Source: Hyphomicrobium denitrificans 1NES1
GTDB taxonomy: Bacteria; Pseudomonadota; Alphaproteobacteria; Rhizobiales; Hyphomicrobiaceae
Reading direction: 5' to 3'
Length of the DNA stretch: 64,000 nt
NCBI RefSeq assembly: GCF_000230975.2
Contig: NC_021172.1
Coordinates: 1,922,001 to 1,986,000 of the forward strand
Shown here: piece by piece, positions 16,674 to 25,463 of the stretch
Position numbering within the stretch: position 1 is the first letter of the stretch
How the letters are laid out: each line of letters opens with the position of its first letter
The notes under the pieces: generated by a model
The model's database searches: none
What the model saw: only the letters and a program-made list of their open reading frames with translations
What the model was told of the DNA's origin: nothing
Program-made: the position numbers and the translations under genes

Positions 16674-17966
16674 ATGGTAGTGCCTGACGCTGAAAAAAGT
16701 CCGGCCGTCGAGCCGAGCAAGCCTCGCATATTCAAGGTCCTGGGACCCGGGTTGATCACCGGGGCCTCCGACGATGATCCAAGCGGCATTGCAACATACT
16801 CGCAGGCCGGGGCGCTTTTCGGGTTCGGATTGCTCTGGACGATGGTGCTTGCTTATCCGCTGATGGCGGCCGTGCAGGAGATCAGCGCCAGGATCGGCCG
16901 CACCACCGGCAAGGGTCTCGCCGGAAACATCATCCCACATTATCCGCCGCTGATCGTCTACGGGCTGGTCGGCCTGCTGTTCATGGCGAACATCATCAAT
17001 ATCGGCGCCAATCTCGGCGCTATGGGCGACGCAGTCGCGCTGCTCGTTGGCGGGCCAAAACTTGTCTATGTCGCCGCGTTCGGAATCCTCTGCACGTTGA
17101 TGCAAGTTTTCATGACGTACACACGCTATGTTGCCGTTTTAAAATGGCTGACAATTGCGCTGCTTTCGTACATCGCGACGATGTTCGTCATCGACATTCC
17201 ATGGGGCGACGTCGCGAAGGGTTTGGTCGTGCCAAATTTCTCTTCCAACCCAAACTACTGGCAGACCATCGTCGCGATATTCGGAACGACGATCAGTCCC
17301 TACCTCTTCTTCTGGCAGGCATCGCAGGAGGTCGAAGACATCCACGAGATTCCGCGCCGCGAACCGCTCTTGAAGCGCCCGCATCAGGCGCCCGCTGCCG
17401 AAGAGCGCATCCGCATCGACACGCTCGTCGGAATGGCGTTTTCGAACGTCGTTGCAATCTCGATCATCATCACCGTCGGAGCAACGCTGCATCCGGCTGG
17501 CACCACGGACATTCAAAGTTCCGCCCAGGCAGCCGAAGCCTTGAAGCCTATCGGCGGTTCGCTTGCCTTCGTCCTCTTCGCGCTCGGGATCATCGGAACG
17601 GGGCTGCTGTCCATTCCCGTGCTCGCCGGCTCAGCCGCTTACGCATTCGGCGAAGCGCTCAAGTGGAAGGTCGGACTATCCCTCGATCCAACGGAAGGAA
17701 AGGCGTTCTATGGGATGATCGCGCTCTCGACAGTGGTCGGCATTGCGATCAACTTTTCGGGAATGAATCCTATCAAGGCGCTCTATTACAGCGCCGTGAT
17801 CAATGGGCTTGTCGCCGTCCCGATCATAGTGATCATGATGCTGATCGCAACGGACGCCGAGATAATGGGTCGATTCAAGGTCCGCGGCTGCCTCGGCTAT
17901 CTCGGCTGGGCGACTGCCATCGTGATGGCTTTAGCTAGTTTCGCGATGGTCGTTCAAGCGCTGTAA
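16674..17966 (+). CDS. NRAMP-family metal transporter, divergent (NRMT-like) subtype
   Basis: 430 residues, about 11 transmembrane helices, inner membrane. The first helix carries GASDDDPSGIATYSQAG, with D35-P36-S37-G38 where Mn/Fe transporters (MntH) have DPGN. Helix 6 reads TTISPYLFFWQ (S208-P209-Y210) where they have MPH. The metal-coordinating Asp is kept but the methionine is absent. Substitution of that methionine is the hallmark of NRAMP-related magnesium/hard-metal transporters, so Mg2+ or Mn2+ is a better guess than Fe2+. Divergent from the Gly/His-rich gene. Confidence 0.85.
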   Translation: MVVPDAEKSPAVEPSKPRIFKVLGPGLITGASDDDPSGIATYSQAGALFGFGLLWTMVLAYPLMAAVQEISARIGRTTGKGLAGNIIPHYPPLIVYGLVGLLFMANIINIGANLGAMGDAVALLVGGPKLVYVAAFGILCTLMQVFMTYTRYVAVLKWLTIALLSYIATMFVIDIPWGDVAKGLVVPNFSSNPNYWQTIVAIFGTTISPYLFFWQASQEVEDIHEIPRREPLLKRPHQAPAAEERIRIDTLVGMAFSNVVAISIIITVGATLHPAGTTDIQSSAQAAEALKPIGGSLAFVLFALGIIGTGLLSIPVLAGSAAYAFGEALKWKVGLSLDPTEGKAFYGMIALSTVVGIAINFSGMNPIKALYYSAVINGLVAVPIIVIMMLIATDAEIMGRFKVRGCLGYLGWATAIVMALASFAMVVQAL

Positions 17967-17983
17967 ATGCGCGCGATCAGACG

Positions 17984-18199
17984 TCAGTTTTCCTCGAAAT
18001 CGAGCAAGCCATAATCCTGCGATCTTAAGGGTTTCACCGCGCCTTCCTCCTGTTTCACATGAAGGCCGACGTTCAGAAGCTGTCGTATCGCGGCGGCACG
18101 GCTGGGCATGCGCTGTTGAAAACGCCAATCGTCGATTGCTGCGAGTTCTTCGTCACTAAGCATAATCTGGAGACGCGTCTCACGAGACAGCCCGTTCAT
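17984..18199 (-). CDS. Small ribbon-helix-helix-like protein
   Basis: 71 residues. The stretch TRLQIMLSDEELAAIDDWRFQQRMPSRAAAIRQLL has the strand-helix-helix layout of CopG/Arc-type DNA-binding proteins (alternating R.Q.ML strand, then SDEELAAIDDW, then SRAAAIRQLL). It ends in an acidic tail. Probably a small transcriptional regulator; target unknown. Convergent with the NRAMP gene. Confidence 0.7.
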   Translation of the reverse strand: MNGLSRETRLQIMLSDEELAAIDDWRFQQRMPSRAAAIRQLLNVGLHVKQEEGAVKPLRSQDYGLLDFEEN

Positions 18200-18368
18200 G
18201 GCTCGGTCCCTACCCTTATGACTAAAACATCACCAATTACTCATTCGACAGCCAAACTCGCATTGATGTAATATGTTCCTACTCCCCGTTGATCTCGTAG
18301 TTGGGACTTCGCGGATTTCTAATCCGGCGTGTCCATGCATTATGACTCATGCGATTATTGCGCGAGTG

Positions 18369-18608
18369 ATGACAATGTCCCCAGGGTTTAATGTCTTCGG
18401 GCCAGAAGACCTCGAACGCGCCGAAAGTGTCCTCGATGAAGTCTGGACTTTGCTGCCGGACGATGTGCGCAACGGTCCAAGTGCCGTCGTCCTGCGTGAG
18501 CGTTTGGCTCGGCACGTTCTCGCGGCCATGACCAACAGCCGCGCCGATCGCGATGAACTCAAAGCCTCGGTGATGAGAGCTGGCGCGGCGGCTTGGCTTC
18601 GCGCGTGA
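18369..18608 (+). CDS. Small conserved hypothetical protein
   Basis: 79 residues from ATG 18369; the frame extends upstream to 18273, and ATG 18342 or 18375 are alternatives, with no strong ribosome site at any. The product is helical and charged: FGPEDLERAESVLDEVWTLLP, VVLRERLARHVLAAM, ADRDELKASVMRAG. It resembles short unannotated cytosolic proteins common in Rhizobiales. Function unknown. Confidence 0.55.
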   Translation: MTMSPGFNVFGPEDLERAESVLDEVWTLLPDDVRNGPSAVVLRERLARHVLAAMTNSRADRDELKASVMRAGAAAWLRA

Positions 18609-18811
18609 ACGGGTGCCTCACGGAACCCTCGACTGCAGCCCGTCGTTCATTAATCAGACGCATGTACCAACGTGTGTCAGGCACCGAGAGGTGCTGGGCC
18701 GTCCGGGAGCCTTAACGACTCCCCGGCGGCTTTCTTTGTATTTGAGGCATGCACTGGCGGCAGGCGCAACGCACGGCTAAGCTCTTGAAGCTTTTCGCGG
18801 AGACCTTACGG

Positions 18812-20485
18812 ATGGCCACCAAGCAGCTTTCCGAATATCGCGCCAAGCGCGATTTCACCAAGACGGCGGAGCCGAGCGGATCGGCAGCGATCCGCCCGGC
18901 CAAGCATCGCCGGTTCGTCATCCAGAAGCACGACGCAACGCGATTGCACTACGATTTGCGGCTGGAACTCGGCGGCGTCTTCAAGTCATGGGCGGTCACA
19001 AAGGGGCCGTCGCTCGATCCGAAAGTGAAGCGCCTCGCCGTTGAAGTCGAAGACCATCCGCTCGATTACGGCGACTTCGAGGGCACGATTCCGAAAGGAC
19101 AGTATGGCGGCGGCACCGTCATGGTCTGGGATCGCGGATATTGGGCGCCGCTCGGTGAGGAGAGTCCCGAGCAGCAATTGCGCAAGGGCGATCTGAAATT
19201 CGTTCTCGTCGGCGATAAGCTCGAAGGCAGCTGGGTGCTCGTGCGTATCAAGAATGACCGTGCGGGAAACAAGCGTACGAACTGGCTTTTGATCAAGCAT
19301 CGCGATCAGACCGCGAGGCCCGGAGATGGAGACAGCATTCTTTCGGAGGATCGTTCGGTCGCATCGAACCGGACGATGAATGACATCGCGGCCGGACGAG
19401 GCAAAGGCCCGGAGCCATTCATCCTGAAGCGGCGTGCAGCGGCCAAGCCAGATGCCGTGTGGAATTCAAACCGCGCCGACGGACACACGGAGCGGGACGA
19501 TAAGGAGCCTCCCCCGCTACGCCGCATGCCCGTGCGCAAGAGCGCAAAATCGGCGAAGTCCAACGACAGAAAAAGCGATCCTGCACCAAACACCGTTTGC
19601 GGAATCACGATCTCAAATCCAGACAAGGAGATGTGGCCCGCTGCCGATGGCGCCGCCGTTTCGAAGCTCGATCTTGCGCGCTATCTCGAAACGGTCGGAC
19701 CCTGGATGCTCGATCACATCAAGGGCAGACCCTGCTCCGTCATCCGCGCGCCGGACGGCATCAAAGGCGAGACGTTCTTTCAGCGCCATGCCATGCGCGG
19801 CATATCAGACGAGATCGATATCGTCCGCATCTCCGGAGACCGCGAACCTTATATCGAAGTCAACAGCGTCGATGGTCTCGTGGCACTTGGGCAGATCGCA
19901 GCGCTGGAATTCCATCCGTGGAATTGCGAACCGTTCGACCCCGATGTGCCGGGCCGCTTGGTATTCGATCTCGATCCAGGGCTGGACGTCGAATTCGCGC
20001 GCGTGGTCGATGCCGCCAACGAGTTGCGCGAGCGCTTGGAGAACGTCGGCCTCGTTTCTTTCTGCAAAACGACGGGCGGCAAGGGCCTGCACGTCGTGAC
20101 ACGGTTAAAGCCACGCCGCGGCGACGGTATCGGCTGGAAGGAAGCGAAAATGTTCGCCGGTGCGCTTTGTCAGCAAATGGCCGCGGACGATCCCAGCGCC
20201 TACGTAATCAAAATGACGAAGAAGCTGCGCAAGGGGCGTATTTTTCTGGACTACCTCCGCAACGATCGCATGGCGACCGCCGTCGCGCCGTTGTCGCCAC
20301 GCGCCCGGCCTGGGGCAACCGTCTCAATGCCGTTGACATGGACCCAGGTTCGCAAGGGTCTCGATCCCAAGCGCTTTACCGTGCACACCGTTCCTGACCT
20401 GATCGCGAAATCCAAGGCGTGGGAAGATTACGCCTCCTCCGGCCGACCGCTCGGGGCTGCGATCAAATCGCTGCTCGGCCGGTGA
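18812..20485 (+). CDS. ligD: LigD-type 3'-phosphoesterase-polymerase (no ligase domain)
   Basis: 557 residues. ATG 18812 (MATKQLSEY) is chosen for CGGAGACC about 8 nt upstream and because it matches LigD N-termini. Residues about 30-160 are the 3'-phosphoesterase domain (RFVIQKHDATRLHYDLRLE, VEVEDHPLDYGDFEGTIP, GGGTVMVWDRG). After a basic linker, about 265-545 is the primase/polymerase domain, with WPAADGAAVSKLDLARYLE, GETFFQRHA and the metal-binding LVFDLDPG. It fills and trims ends in Ku-dependent non-homologous end joining. The ligase is a separate gene 17 bp downstream, unlike the usual fused LigD. Confidence 0.92.
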   Translation: MATKQLSEYRAKRDFTKTAEPSGSAAIRPAKHRRFVIQKHDATRLHYDLRLELGGVFKSWAVTKGPSLDPKVKRLAVEVEDHPLDYGDFEGTIPKGQYGGGTVMVWDRGYWAPLGEESPEQQLRKGDLKFVLVGDKLEGSWVLVRIKNDRAGNKRTNWLLIKHRDQTARPGDGDSILSEDRSVASNRTMNDIAAGRGKGPEPFILKRRAAAKPDAVWNSNRADGHTERDDKEPPPLRRMPVRKSAKSAKSNDRKSDPAPNTVCGITISNPDKEMWPAADGAAVSKLDLARYLETVGPWMLDHIKGRPCSVIRAPDGIKGETFFQRHAMRGISDEIDIVRISGDREPYIEVNSVDGLVALGQIAALEFHPWNCEPFDPDVPGRLVFDLDPGLDVEFARVVDAANELRERLENVGLVSFCKTTGGKGLHVVTRLKPRRGDGIGWKEAKMFAGALCQQMAADDPSAYVIKMTKKLRKGRIFLDYLRNDRMATAVAPLSPRARPGATVSMPLTWTQVRKGLDPKRFTVHTVPDLIAKSKAWEDYASSGRPLGAAIKSLLGR

Positions 20486-20502
20486 CGCGCAGAAGGTCGG
20501 TC

Positions 20503-21552
20503 ATGACTCCCCGCGCGCGCACCACGGCGGCGCGGGTGACGGCGAAACCGCGGAGCCGTGCACTCTCGCCGAGCTCGCTCGCGGCCGCCGTCAGGGGCCC
20601 GCTTCCAGATTTCGTCGAGCCGTGTCTTGCGACGCTCGTCGCGGCGCCCCCCGAGGGCGACGACTGGGTGCACGAGATCAAGTTCGACGGTTATCGCATT
20701 CAAGCCCGCATCGACGGCGATAACGTGCGGCTCATTACGCGAGGCGGGCTCGACTGGACCGAGCGATTCGGCGCAGTTCCGGCGCTCTTGCGGAAACTAC
20801 ATTGCGACAAGGCGCTGATCGACGGAGAGCTGGTCGTGGAAGATAGCTCGGGGCATTCGAGCTTCACGGAACTGGCGGCGGCGCTGAAAGGCGGACGTTC
20901 GGAACGCTTCGTCTTTCAATGTTTCGATCTTCTGCATCTCGACGGCTTCAATCTGATGCCCGCTGCACTGATCGACCGCAAAGATCTCCTTCGCCAATTG
21001 CTCGCGGATCAAGCGTCGCCGGAAATCCGCTATAGCGAGCACCTCTCGGGTAACGGGGCCCGCATGCTGAGAGAGGCCTGCCACTTGGGTCTTGAAGGCC
21101 TTGTCTCCAAACGCGCCGACAGGCCGTACCGCTCGGGCCGCCACGACGAATGGCTGAAGAGCAAGTGCATCCAGATCGACGAATTCGTCGTCATTGGTTA
21201 CGTCGTCTCGAATATGTCGGCGGGTGCGGTCGGCGCGCTCGTTGTTGGGTATTTCGAACGGAAACGCCTGATGTATGCCGGGCGCGTCGGAACGGGCTTC
21301 ACGCAGCAAACGGCCGCCGCACTGATGCGCGAGCTGAAGCCACTAAAGACCGCCGCACCTCCATTCGCGTCGCAATTGACGGGCGTGCAACGGAAAGGCG
21401 TTATTTGGGTCGAGCCGGTTGTCGTCGCGCAAATCGAATACCGCGCCTGGACGGCGGACAACCTGTTGCGACACGCCGCCTTCAAGGGGCTACGCGAAGA
21501 CAAGCCGGCAGCCGAAGTCCGGCGCCCACTTATCAAATCCCCAAAGAGCTGA
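20503..21552 (+). CDS. ATP-dependent DNA ligase (stand-alone LigD ligase part)
   Basis: 349 residues from ATG 20503 behind AGAAGG. Motif I with the adenylated lysine is EIKFDGYR (K60). Further nucleotidyltransferase motifs are LIDGELVV, FQCFDLLHLDG, EGLVSKRADRPYRSGR and WLKSKC, followed by an OB-fold end (GALVVGYFERKRLMYAGRVGTGF). It seals nicks and double-strand breaks; context with Ku and the PE-POL protein assigns it to end joining. It could equally be called LigC-like. Terminated by the hairpin at 21566. Confidence 0.92.
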   Translation: MTPRARTTAARVTAKPRSRALSPSSLAAAVRGPLPDFVEPCLATLVAAPPEGDDWVHEIKFDGYRIQARIDGDNVRLITRGGLDWTERFGAVPALLRKLHCDKALIDGELVVEDSSGHSSFTELAAALKGGRSERFVFQCFDLLHLDGFNLMPAALIDRKDLLRQLLADQASPEIRYSEHLSGNGARMLREACHLGLEGLVSKRADRPYRSGRHDEWLKSKCIQIDEFVVIGYVVSNMSAGAVGALVVGYFERKRLMYAGRVGTGFTQQTAAALMRELKPLKTAAPPFASQLTGVQRKGVIWVEPVVVAQIEYRAWTADNLLRHAAFKGLREDKPAAEVRRPLIKSPKS

Positions 21553-21565
21553 CGCAAGACAACGC

Positions 21566-21600
21566 GCCGCGCTTAACCGCGTGCGCGGCTTTTTGTTTTT
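21566..21600 (+). terminator. Rho-independent terminator of the ligase operon
   Basis: GCCGCGC, a 10-nt loop and GCGCGGC, then a T-rich run (TTTTTGTTTTT) on the plus strand. It overlaps the last codons of the convergent ku gene, so the C-terminal coding of ku and the terminator share bases. Confidence 0.75.
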
Positions 21601-22472
21601 GGCCGCGCCTTGCTGCGTTTCGCCGGTTCGCGCTTCTGATGAGACGCTGCCGTTTTCGCCGGTGAACGTCCGCTCTTTGCCGGAGTCTTTCCTGTAGAGC
21701 GGCGAAGGGCGTCCATGAAATCGATGACCGTGCCGCCTGCAGGACGCTCATCGCCACCGCCGATTTCCGTCGACTCTCCGCCCTCGACCTTATCTTTGAC
21801 AAGCTTGCGAAGCGCTTCGGCGTAATGGTTCTTGAAATCGCCGGGATCGAATTTTTGCGTGCGCTCATCGATGAGTTGCTTCGCCATTTCAATCAGCTCG
21901 GGTCGTAGCTTGCCCCTGCCGATATCGGCGAAGACCTCGTCAGCATCCCTCACCTCGTTGGCATAACGCAGCGTTTCGACCATCAAACCCTCGCCGCTCG
22001 GCTTCATCGCGATCAGGTTTTCGCGGCCGCGCATCGTCAATTGCCCGACGCCGTACTTCTTCGATGATTTCAGCGCATCGCGGATGATGCGATAGCCTTC
22101 CTCCGCAACGTCGCCATCCGGAAGCACGTAATAGGGATTGTCGAAATAAAGCGGATCGATCGAGCACGCATCGACGAATTCGGTCAGCTCGATCGTGTGC
22201 CGCGTCGACAGCTTGAGCTTATCAAGCTCGTCGGGCTCGAACAGCACGTAGCTGCCGTCGTCGAGCTCATAGCCTTGCACGATGTCGGATTGCGGTACGA
22301 CCTTGCCGGTCTCGCCCGCCACCTTCTGATAGCGGATGCGCTGCTTCGATTTGCGATCGACCTGGTGCAGCGCGATCTTGTCTTCAGACGCCGTCGCACT
22401 GACGAGCCGGATCGGGATGGTGACAAGCGCCAGGCGAAGATGCCCCTTCCAGAAGGACCGCGCGGTGGCCAT
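21573..22472 (-). CDS. ku: Ku homologue for non-homologous end joining
   Basis: 299 residues. The core bridge domain runs from SFWKGHLRLALVTIPIRLVSA through EDKIALHQVDRKSKQRIRYQKV to about residue 230, followed by a Lys/Arg/Ala-rich tail (TPAKSGRSPAKTAASHQKREP) of the kind that binds DNA ends and recruits LigD. The homodimer forms a ring on double-strand break ends. Tail-to-tail with the split ligD genes. Confidence 0.95.
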   Translation of the reverse strand: MATARSFWKGHLRLALVTIPIRLVSATASEDKIALHQVDRKSKQRIRYQKVAGETGKVVPQSDIVQGYELDDGSYVLFEPDELDKLKLSTRHTIELTEFVDACSIDPLYFDNPYYVLPDGDVAEEGYRIIRDALKSSKKYGVGQLTMRGRENLIAMKPSGEGLMVETLRYANEVRDADEVFADIGRGKLRPELIEMAKQLIDERTQKFDPGDFKNHYAEALRKLVKDKVEGGESTEIGGGDERPAGGTVIDFMDALRRSTGKTPAKSGRSPAKTAASHQKREPAKRSKARPKTKSRARG

Positions 22473-22606
22473 GGCTTACTCCCTGGAACGCGATACGATG
22501 AGAGGACTTATAGCACGGGAACGCTGCAAAATCCCCGGGTTCGTCAAACACGGCAGCCCTTTAATAGGTTCCGTTAATAGGTTCCGTTTAACGGCGCCTG
22601 GTCTCG

Positions 22607-22801
22607 TTACTTCGGAGCGGTAACCGCGACCCAATGATACCGGTGCTTCAGCGTGCGCCGGTACGCCTCCGCCTCCTGCCTCGTTGCAAACGTCATCGCC
22701 AGATCGACGTCCGACACCCCGCTGTTGGAGGCGCCCAGATAGATTTCCTGAACGCCGGAATAAATAACGTCCGGCTTGCGCTCGACCAGCATCCATTTCA
22801 T
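22607..22801 (-). CDS. Small hypothetical protein
   Basis: 64 residues, starting MKWMLVERKPDVIYSG. A mixed strand-helix product with ATRQEAEAYRRTLKHRYHWVAV at the end, like small proteins built on one beta-alpha-beta unit. The ribosome site is weak (AAAGAACC). The well-ordered composition suggests a real gene. Function unknown. Confidence 0.55.
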   Translation of the reverse strand: MKWMLVERKPDVIYSGVQEIYLGASNSGVSDVDLAMTFATRQEAEAYRRTLKHRYHWVAVTAPK

Positions 22802-22973
22802 CGCCAGGTTCTTTAATTGTTACCGGTCCCGGCGCGACCATCGGCCGAGATTTAAAGCGGAGTTTAGCCGTTTGGCTCCAGGGAGGAATCCCAAATCTGC
22901 GGTATGCGGAAGGATCTTAACCACGCCACCGGCGGCATTGCAGTTCGCTTGCGGTGATTGCGGGTCCCGCCGG

Positions 22974-25247
22974 TCAGCCGAGGGCGTGCGCCGCGGGTCG
23001 GCGCACCGCAAGATCGCCGGCCACGAAATTTGAGATTTCCTCCGCCGAGCGCGGGGGGGAAAAATAGAAGCCCTGGAAACTGCCGCAACCCATGCTCTGC
23101 AACAGGACAAACTGATCGTAGTTCTCGACGCCCTCGGCAGTCACGCGCAATCCCAGGCTCTGCCCGAGTTGAATAATGGCCTGTACGATCGACAAGCTAT
23201 TGTTGTTTTCGTGCATGTCCTGGACGAAGGAGCGATCGATTTTCAAGCGATCGATCGGGAACGCCTTGAGATGGGTCAGCGATGCGTAACCGGTTCCAAA
23301 ATCGTCGAGCGCGACCTCGACGCCCAAGGCATTGATACGATGCATCGTCTCCGCAACGTTCGTCACGCTGGCGCCGAGGAAAACGCGCTCGGTCACCTCG
23401 ATGCATAGCTTGCTTGCAGGCACATGATAGCGCCCAAGGGTTGCCTGCAGGCGCGTCGCAAGACACCCGAAAGAAAAGTCCGCAGACAGTACATTGACGG
23501 CAATCCGGCCGAATTCCCTGCCTTCCGACATCCATGTCGCTGCCTGGCGAATCGCCATCTCGATGACGTAGCTGCCGACGGAGGCCGCAAGCCTCGGGTC
23601 TTCCAGCACCTCTTCGAAGTTGCCTGGGGCGAGCAGGCCGTGCACAGGGTGCTCCCAACGCAGCAATGCCTCGAACGACACAGGTTTCGTCGGATCGATT
23701 GGAACGACGGGCATGAAGTGCAGGATGAATTGACCGGCCTCCAGCGCGTGTCGTGCTTCCTGCTGCAATTCCACCCTTCTGCGTAGCGCGCTTCGCATGT
23801 CGGGGACAAAGTGGACGACGCGGTCGCGCCCGTCCGATTTGGCGCGATAAAGCGCAAGATCGGCATTCTTCAGGAGATCGCCGGCGGTTGTTGCATCGTT
23901 CGGGAACTTGGTGACGCCGACGCTGACCGTGCAGTTCCGGCGTGTGCCGCCGATCGCAAGCGGTTCCTCCAACGCCTCCCGCATGACATCAAAGGCAGCC
24001 GTAATTTCCGGGTCTTCTCCGCGTATCAGGACGGCGAACTCATCGCCTCCCAACCGCGCGATCTTGCCAACTCCGCTCAACGCATCGTTCAGGCGCGATG
24101 CCAACTGCTTCAGCATCTGATCGCCGACATCGTGGCCGAGCGTGTCGTTGACCTCCTTCAACCGATCAATATCGAGGAGTGCAACGGCGAACTGTGCGTT
24201 GCTCGATTGCGAAAACTGAATTTCGTTGTGGATGAGCTCGTTGAAGGACAACCGGTTCGGCAGCGACGTCAGAACGTCGAGGTTCGCAAGTCGCCAGAGC
24301 TTGTCGCGAATCTTGTTCCGCTCGGAGATTTCTTCCGTCATCATCATCATGCCGCCGATGCTCTGATCGGGGAGATACCAGGGGCGGACTTCCCAGCGGA
24401 TGATGTTCTCGCGACCGTCCGCGCGGACGAATTTTTCTTCTTCGCAGTATTCCGTTGCGCCCGCCAGAACGCGTTGATGCTTGCGCTTCCAGTGCTCTGG
24501 AATTTCGGGAAAGACTTCGTAGTGGCAGCGTCCCGTAAGGTCTGCAGTTCCGAGATTGTAATCCGCTAGCCATCGGTCCGTATACGCGACGTAGCGCATC
24601 TCTTTGTCGAACATCGCAACCGCTGCCGGTGCATGCTTGATGAAGGCTTTCAGCCGAGAGTTTGCCTCCTTCAATGCTTGTTCCGCGTGGCGCTTATCGG
24701 TGATGTCGACGCCAACCGTCGTGAGCGATTGCAGGTTGCCTTGCGCATCCCAGAACGGCACGACGATCGCGCTCATCCATACGAGCGATCCATCCTTTGC
24801 CTGGTCGCAGAATTCGCCGCTCCAGGACTTTCCAACCCGAACCGAAGCCCACATTTCGGAAAGCGATGAGGTCTCATAGTGGCCGACGCGAAGACGATGT
24901 CTCGGCAGTTTGGACAGTTCCTGAAGTGTGTAGCCAATGCGCGCAAGGTATTTTGTATTTGCATCTATGAGCCGGCCATGCCGATCGGACTTCAGCACGT
25001 AGAAAAACTGCTCGATGGTTTCGTCATAAGATCCACGCTGCCGCGTGCTGCCGGGTACACCGTTCGTCCGGACAAACAAAAGACCGGCGATCGAAACCGA
25101 AAGGCAGATGACGGCAGCCGCGACGAGAACGGCCCAATTAGATACGCCCGTTAAGGCGTAGATGAGAAGGCCCTGCGCCGCGCACAAGCCGATAATCAAC
25201 AAATTGCCCAGATTTCCAAGCGGTCTAGCTGTAAACGGAGCCGTCAT
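22974..25247 (-). CDS. Membrane-bound diguanylate cyclase/phosphodiesterase with PAS domains
   Basis: 757 residues. Two N-terminal membrane helices (about 12-35 and 38-58) precede two PAS domains (about 80-195 and 195-315), a GGDEF domain (about 330-485, signature RLGGDEFAVL intact) and an EAL domain (about 500-750, with FEALLRWEHP and DDFGTGYASL intact). It can in principle both make and break cyclic di-GMP in response to a signal sensed by the PAS domains. It stands alone; the target pathway (motility, adhesion, holdfast) is not evident. Confidence 0.93.
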   Translation of the reverse strand: MTAPFTARPLGNLGNLLIIGLCAAQGLLIYALTGVSNWAVLVAAAVICLSVSIAGLLFVRTNGVPGSTRQRGSYDETIEQFFYVLKSDRHGRLIDANTKYLARIGYTLQELSKLPRHRLRVGHYETSSLSEMWASVRVGKSWSGEFCDQAKDGSLVWMSAIVVPFWDAQGNLQSLTTVGVDITDKRHAEQALKEANSRLKAFIKHAPAAVAMFDKEMRYVAYTDRWLADYNLGTADLTGRCHYEVFPEIPEHWKRKHQRVLAGATEYCEEEKFVRADGRENIIRWEVRPWYLPDQSIGGMMMMTEEISERNKIRDKLWRLANLDVLTSLPNRLSFNELIHNEIQFSQSSNAQFAVALLDIDRLKEVNDTLGHDVGDQMLKQLASRLNDALSGVGKIARLGGDEFAVLIRGEDPEITAAFDVMREALEEPLAIGGTRRNCTVSVGVTKFPNDATTAGDLLKNADLALYRAKSDGRDRVVHFVPDMRSALRRRVELQQEARHALEAGQFILHFMPVVPIDPTKPVSFEALLRWEHPVHGLLAPGNFEEVLEDPRLAASVGSYVIEMAIRQAATWMSEGREFGRIAVNVLSADFSFGCLATRLQATLGRYHVPASKLCIEVTERVFLGASVTNVAETMHRINALGVEVALDDFGTGYASLTHLKAFPIDRLKIDRSFVQDMHENNNSLSIVQAIIQLGQSLGLRVTAEGVENYDQFVLLQSMGCGSFQGFYFSPPRSAEEISNFVAGDLAVRRPAAHALG

Positions 25248-25463
25248 GCCTAGGAACGCTTCTTAACGCGAAAGCGGAAAGCGTACAGCATAAGACAAAA
25301 TGCTAAACGGTCGACGAATGCGGCTCACATTTCGCCATGGCGAGCCGTTCCGTGGCGCTCGCGGACATAAAGGCGAGCCCCAAAATCGATCTCACCCGTG
25401 AATTTGGCACGGTCAATTCGCGGCTTACTGGTGTGGCGATTGAGGCATGATATCCCTTGCCTC

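Noticed and set aside
22974..25247. Degenerate GGDEF or EAL domain
   Set aside because: Both GGDEF and EALLR motifs and the DDFGTGY motif are intact.
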